Below are positions 41,650 through 51,057 of a DNA stretch of 64,000 bases, one piece after another. The position numbers were made by a program, and so were the translations under genes. The stretch is from Streptomyces maremycinicus (GTDB taxonomy: Bacteria; Actinomycetota; Actinomycetes; Streptomycetales; Streptomycetaceae), in NCBI RefSeq assembly GCF_001184025.1, contig NZ_BBYG01000013.1:62001-126000 (forward strand), in the 5' to 3' direction. Position 1 is the first letter of the stretch. Each line of letters begins with the position of its first letter. The notes below the pieces were generated by a model, which saw nothing but the letters and a program-made list of their open reading frames with translations, had not been told where the DNA came from and did no database searches.

Positions 41650-42573
41650 TCACACCTTCCCGATGCCGAGCGTGGACTCGGAGGGCAGCAGGCCCGATCC
41701 CAGCACCGCCACCCAGTAGTCGCCGAGGAGCGAGGCCAGGCGTTCCGTGAACTCCGGGCCGAGGACCTGCCAGGGGCCGAGTGCCAGCCGGTCGGTGTCC
41801 TGTTCGACGCGGCGGCGCAGATCTCGGAGCGCGTCCGTCGCCGTGCCGTCCTTCTCCAGCAGTCCTCTGACCGTCAGCCGCTCGCTCGCCGCCGCCCATT
41901 CCTCGCGGCTCCAGCCCCGGCTCTCGAAGCGCTCGACGGACGCGGCGCCTATTGCGGAGAAGGACACCAGCGCCTCCACCGGGTCGAGGCCGGCGAGGAG
42001 CAGGGCGGCGAGGTGACCGTCACCGCGGTGCTCGCGCAGCACGGTCGCCGCCTGCCAGAGCTGGAGGTGGGGTTCGTCCGGCCAGTCCAGCGCCGCGTTG
42101 GCGGCGGCGAGCGGGCGCCCCGCGGTGTCGGCCGCCTCGGCCGCGCGGCGGGCCAGAGCGGCGGCCTCGGCCAGCTCGGGACTGTCCACCAGGTCCGCGA
42201 ACAACCTGCGGTAGAGCCGGTCGATGCCCCGCAGTCTCGCCGCCAGGACGGCTTCGGGGGTGGCGATCCGCCAGGCGTCCTCGATGTGCCGGGCGACCAT
42301 GCCCGGCCGGAAGCTGTAGAAGGCCGAGGTCACCGCAGCGGCGCCCACCGGGCCCAACGGGGCGGCGCGGAGCGGGAAGTAACTTCCCCAGCGGTCTCCG
42401 GTCGGGTAGCCGAGCGCACCGGCCTCCTCGAAGACCTCCGGCGCGTAGTACAGCACCGCGTGCAGCGGCTCCAGCAGGTGCCAGAGCCGGCGCGCCTGGG
42501 CCGACGCGACCAGCGGCCCGCGCTCCCCCTGCTCGACCCGCTCGGCCGCTCGGTGCTCGTGATTCCCCAACAT
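41650..42573 (-). CDS. SCO6745-like (SalK-type) helical protein
   Basis: A 307-residue, mainly alpha-helical protein with the pattern I know from the SCO6745/SalK family (ARRLWHLLEPLHAVLYYAPEVFEEAGALGYPTGDRWGSYFPLRAAPLG .. FYSFRPGMVARHIEDAW). The family is winged-helix-like and its function is unclear. The ATG at 42573 has GAGGGGGGA five bases upstream. It is divergent from a TetR gene with shared inverted repeats between them, so it is probably that regulator's target. Confidence 0.85.
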   Translation of the reverse strand: MLGNHEHRAAERVEQGERGPLVASAQARRLWHLLEPLHAVLYYAPEVFEEAGALGYPTGDRWGSYFPLRAAPLGPVGAAAVTSAFYSFRPGMVARHIEDAWRIATPEAVLAARLRGIDRLYRRLFADLVDSPELAEAAALARRAAEAADTAGRPLAAANAALDWPDEPHLQLWQAATVLREHRGDGHLAALLLAGLDPVEALVSFSAIGAASVERFESRGWSREEWAAASERLTVRGLLEKDGTATDALRDLRRRVEQDTDRLALGPWQVLGPEFTERLASLLGDYWVAVLGSGLLPSESTLGIGKV

Positions 42574-42611
42574 GGCGTCCCCCCTCGTCGCGTTCGGACA
42601 TCGACCACAAC

Positions 42612-42673
42612 TTGACACTGACAAGATTGCCTCGCCCGCCCGAACTTGTCAATGCCTAGATGCCGCGTACGCT
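42612..42673. promoter_or_regulatory. overlapping divergent promoters with a TGACAAG/CTTGTCA dyad
   Basis: Minus strand: TTGACA (42647-42652) and CAATCT (42624-42629), spacer 17, drive the SCO6745-like gene. Plus strand: TTGTCA (42646-42651) and TACGCT (42668-42673), spacer 16, place the start of a leaderless TetR message near 42681. TGACAAG (42619-42625) and CTTGTCA (42645-42651) form an inverted repeat over both promoters. Confidence 0.6.
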
Positions 42674-42680
42674 GCTGTCC

Positions 42681-43244
42681 ATGAACGACCGCCCCTACCA
42701 CCACGGCGATCTGCGGCGCGCCATCCTGGCCGCCGCCCTCGACGTCATCGCCGCCGACGGCCCCGCCGGGCTGAGCCTGCGCGACCTGGCCCGCCGCGCC
42801 GGGGTCTCGCACGCGGCGCCGGCCCACCACTTCCGCGACCGCACCGGCCTGCTGACGGCGATCGCCGCGGAGGGACACGGCCTGCTGGCCGCCGCGCTCA
42901 CGGGGGCGCCGGACCTGCGGGAGGCGGGCGTGCGCTACGTCCGTTTCGCGCGCGAGCACCCGGCGCACTTCCAGGTGATGTTCTCGCCCCCGCTCCTGCG
43001 CGCCGACGACCTGGAGCTGACCACGGCCCGGGCCCTGTCCGCCGCCGCCCTGACCGAGGCCGTCGCCACCGGCGCGCCCGCCGGGGACGGCCCGGACGCC
43101 CGGCTGACCCGTATCGCCGTCTGGTCCCTCGCCCACGGCTTCGCCACCCTCCTGCTCGGCCACAACCTCGACGCCCTCCTGGGCGACGAGGACCCCGAGG
43201 CGGTGCTCCGCGCGCTGCCGATGACGCTGTTCCCCTCCACCTGA
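42681..43244 (+). CDS. TetR-family regulator with WHG-type ligand domain
   Basis: 187 residues beginning MNDRPYHHGDLRRAILAAALDVI, the typical start of TetR proteins with a C-terminal WHG domain. The HTH is GLSLRDLARRAGVSHAAPAHHFRDRTGLLTAI. The ligand domain includes YVRFAREHPAHFQVMF. It probably represses itself and the divergent SCO6745-like gene through the shared dyad. TACGCT seven bases before the ATG suggests leaderless expression. Confidence 0.9.
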   Translation: MNDRPYHHGDLRRAILAAALDVIAADGPAGLSLRDLARRAGVSHAAPAHHFRDRTGLLTAIAAEGHGLLAAALTGAPDLREAGVRYVRFAREHPAHFQVMFSPPLLRADDLELTTARALSAAALTEAVATGAPAGDGPDARLTRIAVWSLAHGFATLLLGHNLDALLGDEDPEAVLRALPMTLFPST

Positions 43245-43710
43245 TCCCGGCGGGCCGGGCGACGCGGGGCTCACCGTGGACGACGCAAGCCTCTTCTGCC
43301 GTGCCAGGACCGGGTCGTGACGGTGTCACCGCCGAGCGGCAGCGAACGGCCGCGCCGCGTCGCCTCGCGGTCATGGACGAGCGGACCGCGGCCCGGGTCG
43401 CGGTCCGTGACCCTCTCGCGGCGGGATCGCGGGCCCGGGTCGCGGTCCGCGACCGACTCGCGGCGGCACCGGCCCGGGCCACCGGCGGACGGAGCCGCCC
43501 GGTGACCCGAGGACGGCCACGCCTCACAACCGCCGCGCGCCGGGCCCGCGGTCGCCAGGCCCCACGACCGTCACTCGCCAGGCCCCACCGCCGCCGTGCG
43601 CCTTCCCCCACGACCGCCGCGCACACGACCACCAGGCCCCACGGGGACGCAGCGGGCCTGCGACCCCGCGTGGCATGTGACCCCCTCGCGGCCTGTGACC
43701 TCCGCGCGCC
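43245..43710. repeat. 466-bp repeat-rich stretch between TetR and mfd
   Basis: No gene is seen. A 42-bp period repeat (GCCCGGGTCGCGGTCCG.. at 43391 and 43433), three CCAGGCCCCAC copies (about 43557-43640), and 18-bp degenerate units (43660-43730) that run through the mfd stop codon. Open frames across it read only as Arg/Ala/Pro-rich repeats. Confidence 0.6.
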
Positions 43711-46700
43711 CTACGACCCCAGTACCGTCGCCAGCAGTTCGCCCACCCAGCCCAGCAGTTCGCGTCCGACCAGCGGCTTGCCGCCGACCTTCGCGGTCTT
43801 CGGCCGGGGCACCAGGATCTGGTGCGCGGCCGGCTTGATGACGGTCCCGGGGTAGAGCCGCTTGAGGCGCAGCTCCTGGGACTCGCGCAACTCCACCGGC
43901 GCGAAGCGGATGTTGGTGCCCTGGAGCACGATCTCGCCGACGCCGCACGCGCGGGCCAGCATCCGCAGCCCCGCCACCAGCAGCAGGTTCTCCACCGGTT
44001 CCGGCAACTTGCCGTACCGGTCGACGAGTTCCTCGCGGACGGCCTTGACGTCGTCCTCCGAGTTGGCGGAGGCGATGGCCCGGTAGGCCTGGAGGCGCAG
44101 CCGCTCGCCGGGCGCGTAGTCGTGCGGGACGTGCGCGTCGACGGGCAGCTCGATCTTGACCTCGAGCGGCGGCTCCTCCTCGATCCCGCCGGACTCCAGC
44201 TGCCGCCGGTAGTCCGCGACGGCCTCGCCGACCATCCGGACGTACAGGTCGAAGCCGACGCCCGCGATGTGCCCTGACTGTTCGCCGCCGAGCAGGTTTC
44301 CGGCGCCCCGGATCTCCAGGTCCTTCATCGCCACGTACATGCCCGCGCCCATCTCGGTGTGCTGGGCGATCGTGGCGAGACGCTCGTGGGCGGTCTCCGT
44401 GAGGGGCTTCTCCGGGGGGTAGAGGAAGTAGGCGTAGCCGCGTTCGCGCCCGCGTCCGACCCGGCCGCGCAGCTGGTGCAGCTGGGACAGGCCGAAGGTG
44501 TCTCCGCGCTCCACGATCAGCGTGTTCGCGTTGGAGATGTCGATGCCGGACTCGACGATCGTCGTCGAGACGAGCACGTCGAACTTCTTCTCCCAGAAGT
44601 CGACGACAACCTGCTCCAGCGCCGTCTCCGACATCTGGCCGTGGGCGGTGGCGATGCGCGCCTCGGGCACGATCTCGCGCAGCTTCGCCGCCGCGCGGTC
44701 GATCGACTCGACCCGGTTGTGGATGTAGAAGACCTGACCCTCGCGCAGCAGTTCACGCCGGATGGCGGCGCCGATCTGCTTCTGCTCGTAGGGCCCGACG
44801 AAGGTGAGCACCGGGTGGCGCTCCTCCGGGGGCGTGGTGATCGTCGACATCTCGCGGATGCCCGTCACCGCCATCTCCAGGGTCCTGGGGATGGGGGTCG
44901 CCGACATCGTCAGGACGTCCACGTTCGCGCGCAGCTTCTTCAGCTGCTCCTTGTGCTCGACGCCGAAGCGCTGCTCCTCGTCGACGATGACCAGACCGAG
45001 GTCCTTGAACTTCGTCTCGGACGAGAACAGGCGGTGGGTGCCGATGACGATGTCCACCGCGCCGTCGTGCAGGCCCTCCAGGGTGGCCTTCGCCTCGGTG
45101 TCCGTCTGGAACCGGGACAACGCCCTGACCTTCACCGGGAACTGCGCGTACCGCTCGCTGAACGTGCCGAAGTGCTGTTGCACGAGAAGGGTGGTGGGCA
45201 CCAGGACGGCGACCTGCTTGCCGTCCTGGACGGCCTTGAAGGCGGCGCGGACGGCGATCTCCGTCTTGCCGTAGCCGACGTCGCCGCAGATCAGGCGGTC
45301 CATCGGGACCGTCTTCTCCATGTCGTCCTTGACCTCGGCGATGGTGGTGAGCTGGTCGGGCGTCTCCGCGTAGGGGAAGGCGTCCTCCAGTTCGCGCTGC
45401 CAGGGGGTGTCCGCGCCGAAGGCGTGACCGGGGGCCGCCATCCGCGCGCTGTACAGCTTGATCAGGTCGGCGGCGATCTCCTTGACGGCCTTCTTCGCGC
45501 GCGCCTTCGTCTTCGTCCAGTCGGCGCCGCCGAGCCGGTGCAGGGTCGGGGCCTCGCCGCCGACGTACTTGGTGATCTGCTCCAGCTGGTCGGTCGGGAT
45601 GTACAGACGGTCGCCGGGCTGGCCGCGCTTGGCGGGCGCGTACTCCACGACCAGGTACTCGCGCGTGGCGCCCTGGACCGTGCGCTGCACCATCTCGATG
45701 TAGCGGCCCACACCGTGCTGCTCGTGCACGATGTAGTCGCCCGCCTCCAGGGTGAGCGGGTCGATGGTCTTCCTGCGGCGGGCGGGCATCCGGGCGCCGT
45801 CCTTGCCGGCCGCCTTCTGGCCGGACAGGTCGGTCTCCGTGAGGACGGCGAGACGCAGCGCCGGGTCGACGAAGCCGTAGTCGATCGAGCCGCAGGACAC
45901 GTGCACCACGGACGGGGCGAGTTCGCCCAGGTCGGCGTCCAGGCGGGCCGCGACCCCCTCGCCGCCGAGCACCTCGACGGTGCGGGCCGCCGGGCCGTGC
46001 GCCTCGGTGACGAAGGCGACGCGCCAGCCGTCGGCCAGCCAGCCCTTGGTGTCGGCCAGTGCCTTCGCGGTGTCGCCCCGGTATGTCTCGGGGGCGTGCA
46101 TGCCGAGCTTCAGTGTGTCGGCGGCATGGGTGAACGACTCGTCGGCCGCGAACGGCGACACCGACCACCACATCATCTCCAGCTCGCGCGCGTGGTCACG
46201 GACGTCCGCGATGGACCACAGGGAGGCCGCGCCGACGTCGATGGGTGCCTCGCCGCCGCCGGCGGTGGCCGCCCAGGACGCCTGGAGGAACTCCTGGGAC
46301 GTCGCCACGAGGTCGGCGGCACGCGTGCGTACCCGCTCCGGGTCGCAGACGACGGCCATCGCGCCCTCGGGCAGAACGTCGATCAGCAGCTCCATGTCGT
46401 CGACCAGCACCGGGGCCAGCGACTCCATGCCCTCGACCGCGATGCCCTCGGCGATCCTGCCGAGCAGCTCGCCCAGCTCGGGGTGCTCCTCGGCGAGGGC
46501 ACGCGCACGCGTGCGCACGTCGTCCGTCAACAGCAGTTCACGGCACGGCGGCGCCCACAGGCCGTGTTCGGCGACCTCCAGGGAGCGCTGGTCGGCGACC
46601 TTGAAGTAGCGGATCTCCTCGACCTCGTCGCCCCAGAACTCGACGCGCAGGGGGTGTTCCTCGGTAGGCGGGAACACGTCCAGGATGCCGCCCCGTACGG

Positions 46701-47250
46701 CGAACTCGCCGCGCTTCTCCACGAGCTCCACGCGCGCGTAGGCGGCCGCGGCGAGGGCTTCGACGATCTCGTTCAGGTCGGCGGTCCGGCCGGTGCGCAG
46801 CGCCACCGGTTCCAGCTCGCCGAGGCCCTTGACCTGCGGCTGGAGCACCGAGCGGACCGGCGCCACGACGACCGAGACCGGGCCGGTCTCCGGGTCGTCG
46901 GGGCGTGGGTGGGCCAGCCGGCGCAGGACGGCGAGGCGGCGGCCCACGGTGTCGCTGCGCGGGCTGAGGCGCTCGTGCGGGAGCGTCTCCCAGGAGGGGT
47001 ACTCCACCACGCCGTCCGGCGGGAGCAGCGAGCGCAGGGCGGCGGCCAGGTCCTCGGCCTCGCGCCCGGTGGCGGTCACCGCGAGGACCGTGCGGCCGGT
47101 CTCGCGGGCGAGGGCGGCGATGGCGAAGGGGCGGGCCGCCGGGGGGCCGACCAGGTCGACGTGCATGCGGTTGCCGTCGGTGGCCGCGGGGATCGCTTCC
47201 GCGAGGGCGGTGTCCTTGACGACGGCGTCGAGCAGACCGTGCAGGCTCAT
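43711..47250 (-). CDS. mfd: transcription-repair coupling factor Mfd
   Basis: An 1179-residue DNA translocase. It has the N-terminal UvrB-like modules (residues 1 to about 350), the RNA-polymerase-interacting domain with VHEQHGVGRYIEM and RLYIPTDQLEQ (about 490-560), RecG-like motor motifs GDVGYGKTEIAVRAAF (Walker A) and DEEQRFGVEHKEQLK (Walker B), and the C-terminal TRCF domain (ELVDRYGKLPEPVENLL). It removes RNA polymerase stalled at lesions and recruits UvrA. ATG at 47250, no strong SD. The stop codon lies within an 18-bp degenerate repeat. Confidence 0.98.
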   Translation of the reverse strand: MSLHGLLDAVVKDTALAEAIPAATDGNRMHVDLVGPPAARPFAIAALARETGRTVLAVTATGREAEDLAAALRSLLPPDGVVEYPSWETLPHERLSPRSDTVGRRLAVLRRLAHPRPDDPETGPVSVVVAPVRSVLQPQVKGLGELEPVALRTGRTADLNEIVEALAAAAYARVELVEKRGEFAVRGGILDVFPPTEEHPLRVEFWGDEVEEIRYFKVADQRSLEVAEHGLWAPPCRELLLTDDVRTRARALAEEHPELGELLGRIAEGIAVEGMESLAPVLVDDMELLIDVLPEGAMAVVCDPERVRTRAADLVATSQEFLQASWAATAGGGEAPIDVGAASLWSIADVRDHARELEMMWWSVSPFAADESFTHAADTLKLGMHAPETYRGDTAKALADTKGWLADGWRVAFVTEAHGPAARTVEVLGGEGVAARLDADLGELAPSVVHVSCGSIDYGFVDPALRLAVLTETDLSGQKAAGKDGARMPARRRKTIDPLTLEAGDYIVHEQHGVGRYIEMVQRTVQGATREYLVVEYAPAKRGQPGDRLYIPTDQLEQITKYVGGEAPTLHRLGGADWTKTKARAKKAVKEIAADLIKLYSARMAAPGHAFGADTPWQRELEDAFPYAETPDQLTTIAEVKDDMEKTVPMDRLICGDVGYGKTEIAVRAAFKAVQDGKQVAVLVPTTLLVQQHFGTFSERYAQFPVKVRALSRFQTDTEAKATLEGLHDGAVDIVIGTHRLFSSETKFKDLGLVIVDEEQRFGVEHKEQLKKLRANVDVLTMSATPIPRTLEMAVTGIREMSTITTPPEERHPVLTFVGPYEQKQIGAAIRRELLREGQVFYIHNRVESIDRAAAKLREIVPEARIATAHGQMSETALEQVVVDFWEKKFDVLVSTTIVESGIDISNANTLIVERGDTFGLSQLHQLRGRVGRGRERGYAYFLYPPEKPLTETAHERLATIAQHTEMGAGMYVAMKDLEIRGAGNLLGGEQSGHIAGVGFDLYVRMVGEAVADYRRQLESGGIEEEPPLEVKIELPVDAHVPHDYAPGERLRLQAYRAIASANSEDDVKAVREELVDRYGKLPEPVENLLLVAGLRMLARACGVGEIVLQGTNIRFAPVELRESQELRLKRLYPGTVIKPAAHQILVPRPKTAKVGGKPLVGRELLGWVGELLATVLGS

Positions 47251-47692
47251 GGAGGGCTGGGCTTTCCGTCCGAGGGGCCGGGGTGCGCCCGCTGGCGGGC
47301 GTACCGGGGTCCGGGGTGGGCAACGCGAAGGGCCCGACGCGTGTCACGGGCCGGGGGTGTCCAGCGTACGTCGGGGTGGGGTCGTTCGCCGGGGGCTGTG
47401 GACAACCACGGGGGACGGTGGGAGCCGTGCACCGCTTCTCACGCCCCGGCGCCCTGCCGTATCCGACCGTGGGCGCCGCGGCCCAGGACCCCCGCCACGG
47501 GCCCGGACGGCCGCGTCCTCGGGCGCCGGCCGGGCGGGGCGCGGGACGTGAAGAAGCCCGGCACCGAGAAGACCCCCGTTCTTCTCGGTGCCGGGCTGGT
47601 GCGGGTGGGGCTGGTGCGGGTGTACCTGGTGCGAGTGGACCTGGTGCGAGTGGGACCGGCCGGTTCGGTGGGACCGGCCGGTCCCGGTGGTG
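47251..47692. other. 442-bp stretch between the ABC permease end and mfd
   Basis: No gene is seen. It contains an 18-bp hairpin at 47555-47597 and, right after the permease stop, degenerate 15-bp tandem units (CTGGTGCGGGTGGGG type, four copies at about 47598-47657) followed by two CCGGCCGG-type units. Confidence 0.55.
47555..47597 (-). terminator. perfect 18-bp hairpin
   Basis: AGCCCGGCACCGAGAAGA (47555-47572) pairs exactly with 47580-47597 across a 7-nt loop, about 95 bp after the permease stop. Confidence 0.88.
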
Positions 47693-50272
47693 CTAGTCCG
47701 TCGCGATCGCGTTCAGGACGTTCATGCGGCCCGCGCGGAACGCCGGGATCAGTGCGGCGAACAGGCCCACGAACGCGGAGCCGATGAACACGCCGATGAT
47801 CGTCGGCCACGGGATCTCGAGGACGTTCAGCCCCTGGAGGGCGAGGAGCTGCTGGGCGGTGGCGCCCCAGCCCATGCCCAGACCGAGGCCCAGGAGGGCG
47901 CCGAAGAGGGCGATGACGACCGACTCCATGCGGATCATGCGGCGCAGCTGGCGGCGCGAGAGGCCGATCGCCCGCATCAGGCCGATCTCCCGGGTGCGCT
48001 CCACCACCGACAGGGCGAGGGTGTTCACCACACCCAGGACCGCGACGATGATCGCGAGGGCGAGCAGGCCGTAGATCAGGTTCAGCAGCTGCCCGATCTG
48101 GTCCTTGAGCTCCTGCTTGTAGTCCGTCTGGTCGCGGACGGTGTACTGCGGGTAGTCGTGCAGCGCCGTCTTCAGGGACGTGTACGCGGCGTCCTGCTGC
48201 CCGTCCTTCGCCGTGGCGAAGACCAGCTGGTCGAGCGGCAGCTTGTCGGCCGGGACGTACTTCTTGAGGGTGGCGGTGGAGGTGTACATCGCGCCCTGGT
48301 CGATGACGGCGTCGCTGCTGGTGATCGCGCGGACCGTCAGCCGGGCCGTGGAGCCGTCCTTGAAGGCCACCGAGATCACGGACCCGAGCTTGATCTTGTG
48401 GTCGTCGGCGAACTTCTCGTGGACGGACATCGAGTCGGGACGGTAGGCGTCGGCGAGCTTGCCGGCGACGGTCTCGACCCGCAGGTCGGTCGCGTAGGTC
48501 GGATCGGCCGCCGTGATCGCCGTCTTGTCGAGCGTCTTGCCGTCGGGCGTGGTGAAGTCGGCCTCGGTCCACTTGTACTCGGTGACCCGCTCCAGGCCCG
48601 GCGTCGCCTTGATGGCCCGCACCGCCTGCGGGGTCATCAGCTGACCGCCGTCACTCTGGATGATGAAGTCCGTGCCCACGCTCTTGTCGAGCTCCTCCGT
48701 GGCGGAGGCGACCATGGAGGAGCCGACCACCGACAGACAGGCGACCAGCGCGAGGCCGATCATCAGGGCCGCGCCCGTGGCGCCGGTGCGGCGCGGGTTG
48801 CGCAGCGCGTTGCGCTCCGCCATCCGTCCGACCGGGCCGAACGCCCGCAGCACGATCGCGCCCAGCACCCGGACCACCACGCCCGCCAGCAGCGGGCCGA
48901 TCACCACGAAGCCGATCAGGCTGAACACGACGCCCAGGCCGAGCCAGAGCGAGCCCTCCGCGGCCTTGTCGGCGGTGGAGGCGAGGTAGAGGCCGAAGCC
49001 GCCTGCGCCGGTGAGGACCAGGCCGATGACGGCCCGTACGGCGCCCGCCCTGGCGTCGGCGGGGGCGCCCGCGTCGCGCAGCGCGGCCATCGGGGAGACC
49101 TTGCCGGCCCGGCGGGCCGGGAGGTAGGCGGCGAGCACCGTGACGACGATGCCGAGGACCATGCCGACCACCGGGGTCGTCCAGGCGACCGTCAGATCGT
49201 CCGTGGACAGGTTCATGCCGGTCATGCCCATGAGCTTCATCAGGCCGACCGCGATGCCGACGCCCGCGCCGACCCCGAGGAGCGAGCCGACCACGCCCAG
49301 CAGCAGGGCCTCCGCGAGCACGGACCGGTTGACCTGCTTGCGGCTGGAGCCGATGGCCCGCATCAGGCCGATCTCACGGGTGCGCTGCGCGACCAGCATG
49401 GAGAAGGTGTTGATGATCAGGAAGATGCCGACGAGGAACGCGATCCCGGCGAAGCCGAGCATCGCGTACTTCATCACGTCCAGGAAGCCTCCGACGCTGT
49501 CGCGGTTGGCGTCGGCGGTCTCCTTTGCGGTCTGCACCTTGTAGCCGGCGCCGATCTCGGCCGCCACGTTCTTCTTCAGCTGGGCGTCGCTCACACCGGG
49601 CGCCGCCGTCACATTGACGTTCGTGTAGACGTTCGACTCGCCGACCAGGGCCGCCTGGGCGGTCTTCGTGTCCAGGTAGAAGATCGCCGCGCCGGGGTTG
49701 GTGACCTGGAAGGCGGCGATACCGGAGATCTTCGCGGTGTGCGTGCCGACCGCGGTGATCACACCGATCTCGTCGCCGAGCTTCAGGTCGTGCTTGTCGG
49801 CGGTGTCCGCGTCCACCATCACCTGGTCGGAGCCCTTGGGCGCCGCGCCTTCGGTGATCTCCATGGTGCGGGCGTCGTTGCCGTTCCAGTTGCCGACGAT
49901 GGTCGGCGCGCCGCTGGTGGGCGACAGGCTGTCCTTGTCGGCGTCGACGACGGTCGCGGAGGTGGAGAACACTGTCCCCTCCGCCGACTTGACCCCGTCC
50001 GCCTCGCGGACCGCGCCGAGCACGGAGGCCGGCATCACCGGCGGCTTGCCGTTGTCGGACGTCGTCTCACCGGTGTCCGAGGCGCCCTTGGCGCTCACCG
50101 TCACATCGGAGGAGGTGCTGGCGAAGAGCTTGTCGAAGGTGGTGTTCATCGTGTCGGTGAAGACGAGCGTCCCGCAGACGAACGCGACCGACAGCAGGAC
50201 CGCCACGGCCGACAGGGCCATGCGCCCCTTGTGCGCGTAGAAGTTGCGCATCGAGGTCTTCAGGACGGTCAT
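47693..50272 (-). CDS. FtsX/MacB-type ABC transporter permease (second system)
   Basis: An 859-residue permease with the same two-module architecture as the protein at 22623-25151: an N-terminal hydrophobic anchor, a MacB-like extracytoplasmic region, FtsX motifs (TREIGLMRAIGSSRKQV) and a second FtsX half (TREIGLMRAIGLSRRQLRRMIRMES). The ATG at 50272 overlaps the stop of the ATPase gene (ATGA). The C-terminus is FRAGRMNVLNAIATD, matching the pattern of the first system. Confidence 0.93.
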   Translation of the reverse strand: MTVLKTSMRNFYAHKGRMALSAVAVLLSVAFVCGTLVFTDTMNTTFDKLFASTSSDVTVSAKGASDTGETTSDNGKPPVMPASVLGAVREADGVKSAEGTVFSTSATVVDADKDSLSPTSGAPTIVGNWNGNDARTMEITEGAAPKGSDQVMVDADTADKHDLKLGDEIGVITAVGTHTAKISGIAAFQVTNPGAAIFYLDTKTAQAALVGESNVYTNVNVTAAPGVSDAQLKKNVAAEIGAGYKVQTAKETADANRDSVGGFLDVMKYAMLGFAGIAFLVGIFLIINTFSMLVAQRTREIGLMRAIGSSRKQVNRSVLAEALLLGVVGSLLGVGAGVGIAVGLMKLMGMTGMNLSTDDLTVAWTTPVVGMVLGIVVTVLAAYLPARRAGKVSPMAALRDAGAPADARAGAVRAVIGLVLTGAGGFGLYLASTADKAAEGSLWLGLGVVFSLIGFVVIGPLLAGVVVRVLGAIVLRAFGPVGRMAERNALRNPRRTGATGAALMIGLALVACLSVVGSSMVASATEELDKSVGTDFIIQSDGGQLMTPQAVRAIKATPGLERVTEYKWTEADFTTPDGKTLDKTAITAADPTYATDLRVETVAGKLADAYRPDSMSVHEKFADDHKIKLGSVISVAFKDGSTARLTVRAITSSDAVIDQGAMYTSTATLKKYVPADKLPLDQLVFATAKDGQQDAAYTSLKTALHDYPQYTVRDQTDYKQELKDQIGQLLNLIYGLLALAIIVAVLGVVNTLALSVVERTREIGLMRAIGLSRRQLRRMIRMESVVIALFGALLGLGLGMGWGATAQQLLALQGLNVLEIPWPTIIGVFIGSAFVGLFAALIPAFRAGRMNVLNAIATD

Positions 50273-51057
50273 GACGTACGCCCCCGCGCGTCGAAGTCCT
50301 TCATCCGGTCCAGGACGGTCTCGGCGGTCGGCTTGAACATCTCGTCGACGATCCGGCCGTCCGCGAGATACAGCACCCGGTCCGCGTACGAGGCCGCCAC
50401 CGGGTCGTGCGTGACCATGACGATGGTCTGGCCCAGCTCGTCCACCGAGCGGCGCAGGAAGCCCAGGACCTCGGCACCCGCGCGCGAGTCGAGGTTTCCG
50501 GTCGGCTCGTCCCCGAAGATGATCTCCGGGCGGGCGGCGAGGGCGCGGGCCACGGCGACGCGCTGCTGCTGGCCGCCGGAGAGCTGGGTGGGCCGGTGCC
50601 TGAGGCGGTCGGCGAGCCCGACGGTCTCGACCACCTGGTTCAGCCACGCCTTGTCCGGCTTGCGGCCGGCGATGTCCATCGGCAGCGTGATGTTCTCCAG
50701 CGCGTTGAGCGTGGGCAGCAGGTTGAACGCCTGGAAGATGAACCCGATCCGGTCCCGGCGCAGCTTGGTGAGCTTCTTGTCCTTGAGTCCGGTGATCTCG
50801 GTCTCGTCCAGGTAGATCTGCCCGGACGAGACGGTGTCGAGACCGGCGAGGCAGTGCATCAGCGTGGACTTGCCGGACCCCGAGGGGCCCATGATCGCGG
50901 TGAACTGACCGCGGGCGATGTCCACGTCGACGTGGTCCAGGGCGACGACACGGGTCTCCCCGGACCCGTACGCCTTGACGACCTGCCGCGCCCGCGCGGC
51001 AACGGCCGTACGCCCTCCAGTGCCCCCGTGCCTGGGAATGGTCACAGCCGATGTCAC
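50269..51057 (-). CDS. MacB/LolD-type ABC transporter ATP-binding protein (second system)
   Basis: A 262-residue nucleotide-binding protein with GPSGSGKST, FQAFNLLPTLNALENIT, LSGGQQQR, IIFGDEPTGNLDS and VTHDP motifs. Long segments are nearly identical to the NBD at 21802-22572 (for example LPMDIAGRKPDK and the C-terminal DARGRTS/DAKGRTS). GTG at 51057 with GGAG seven bases upstream. It is first in a two-gene operon with the overlapping permease. Confidence 0.95.
   Translation of the reverse strand: MTSAVTIPRHGGTGGRTAVAARARQVVKAYGSGETRVVALDHVDVDIARGQFTAIMGPSGSGKSTLMHCLAGLDTVSSGQIYLDETEITGLKDKKLTKLRRDRIGFIFQAFNLLPTLNALENITLPMDIAGRKPDKAWLNQVVETVGLADRLRHRPTQLSGGQQQRVAVARALAARPEIIFGDEPTGNLDSRAGAEVLGFLRRSVDELGQTIVMVTHDPVAASYADRVLYLADGRIVDEMFKPTAETVLDRMKDFDARGRTS

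Noticed and set aside
42572..43855. Long plus-strand frame running from the TetR region into mfd
   Set aside because: It is in a different frame from the TetR gene, reads as Arg/Ala/Pro-rich repeats, and covers the repeat-rich intergenic stretch and the antisense of mfd.
44359..47787. An 1142-codon plus-strand frame opposite mfd
   Set aside because: Shadow frame; mfd on the minus strand has full-length conserved motifs.
47588..50815. A 1075-codon plus-strand frame opposite the second ABC system
   Set aside because: Shadow frame with repetitive His/Arg/Gly composition; the minus strand has ABC motifs throughout.
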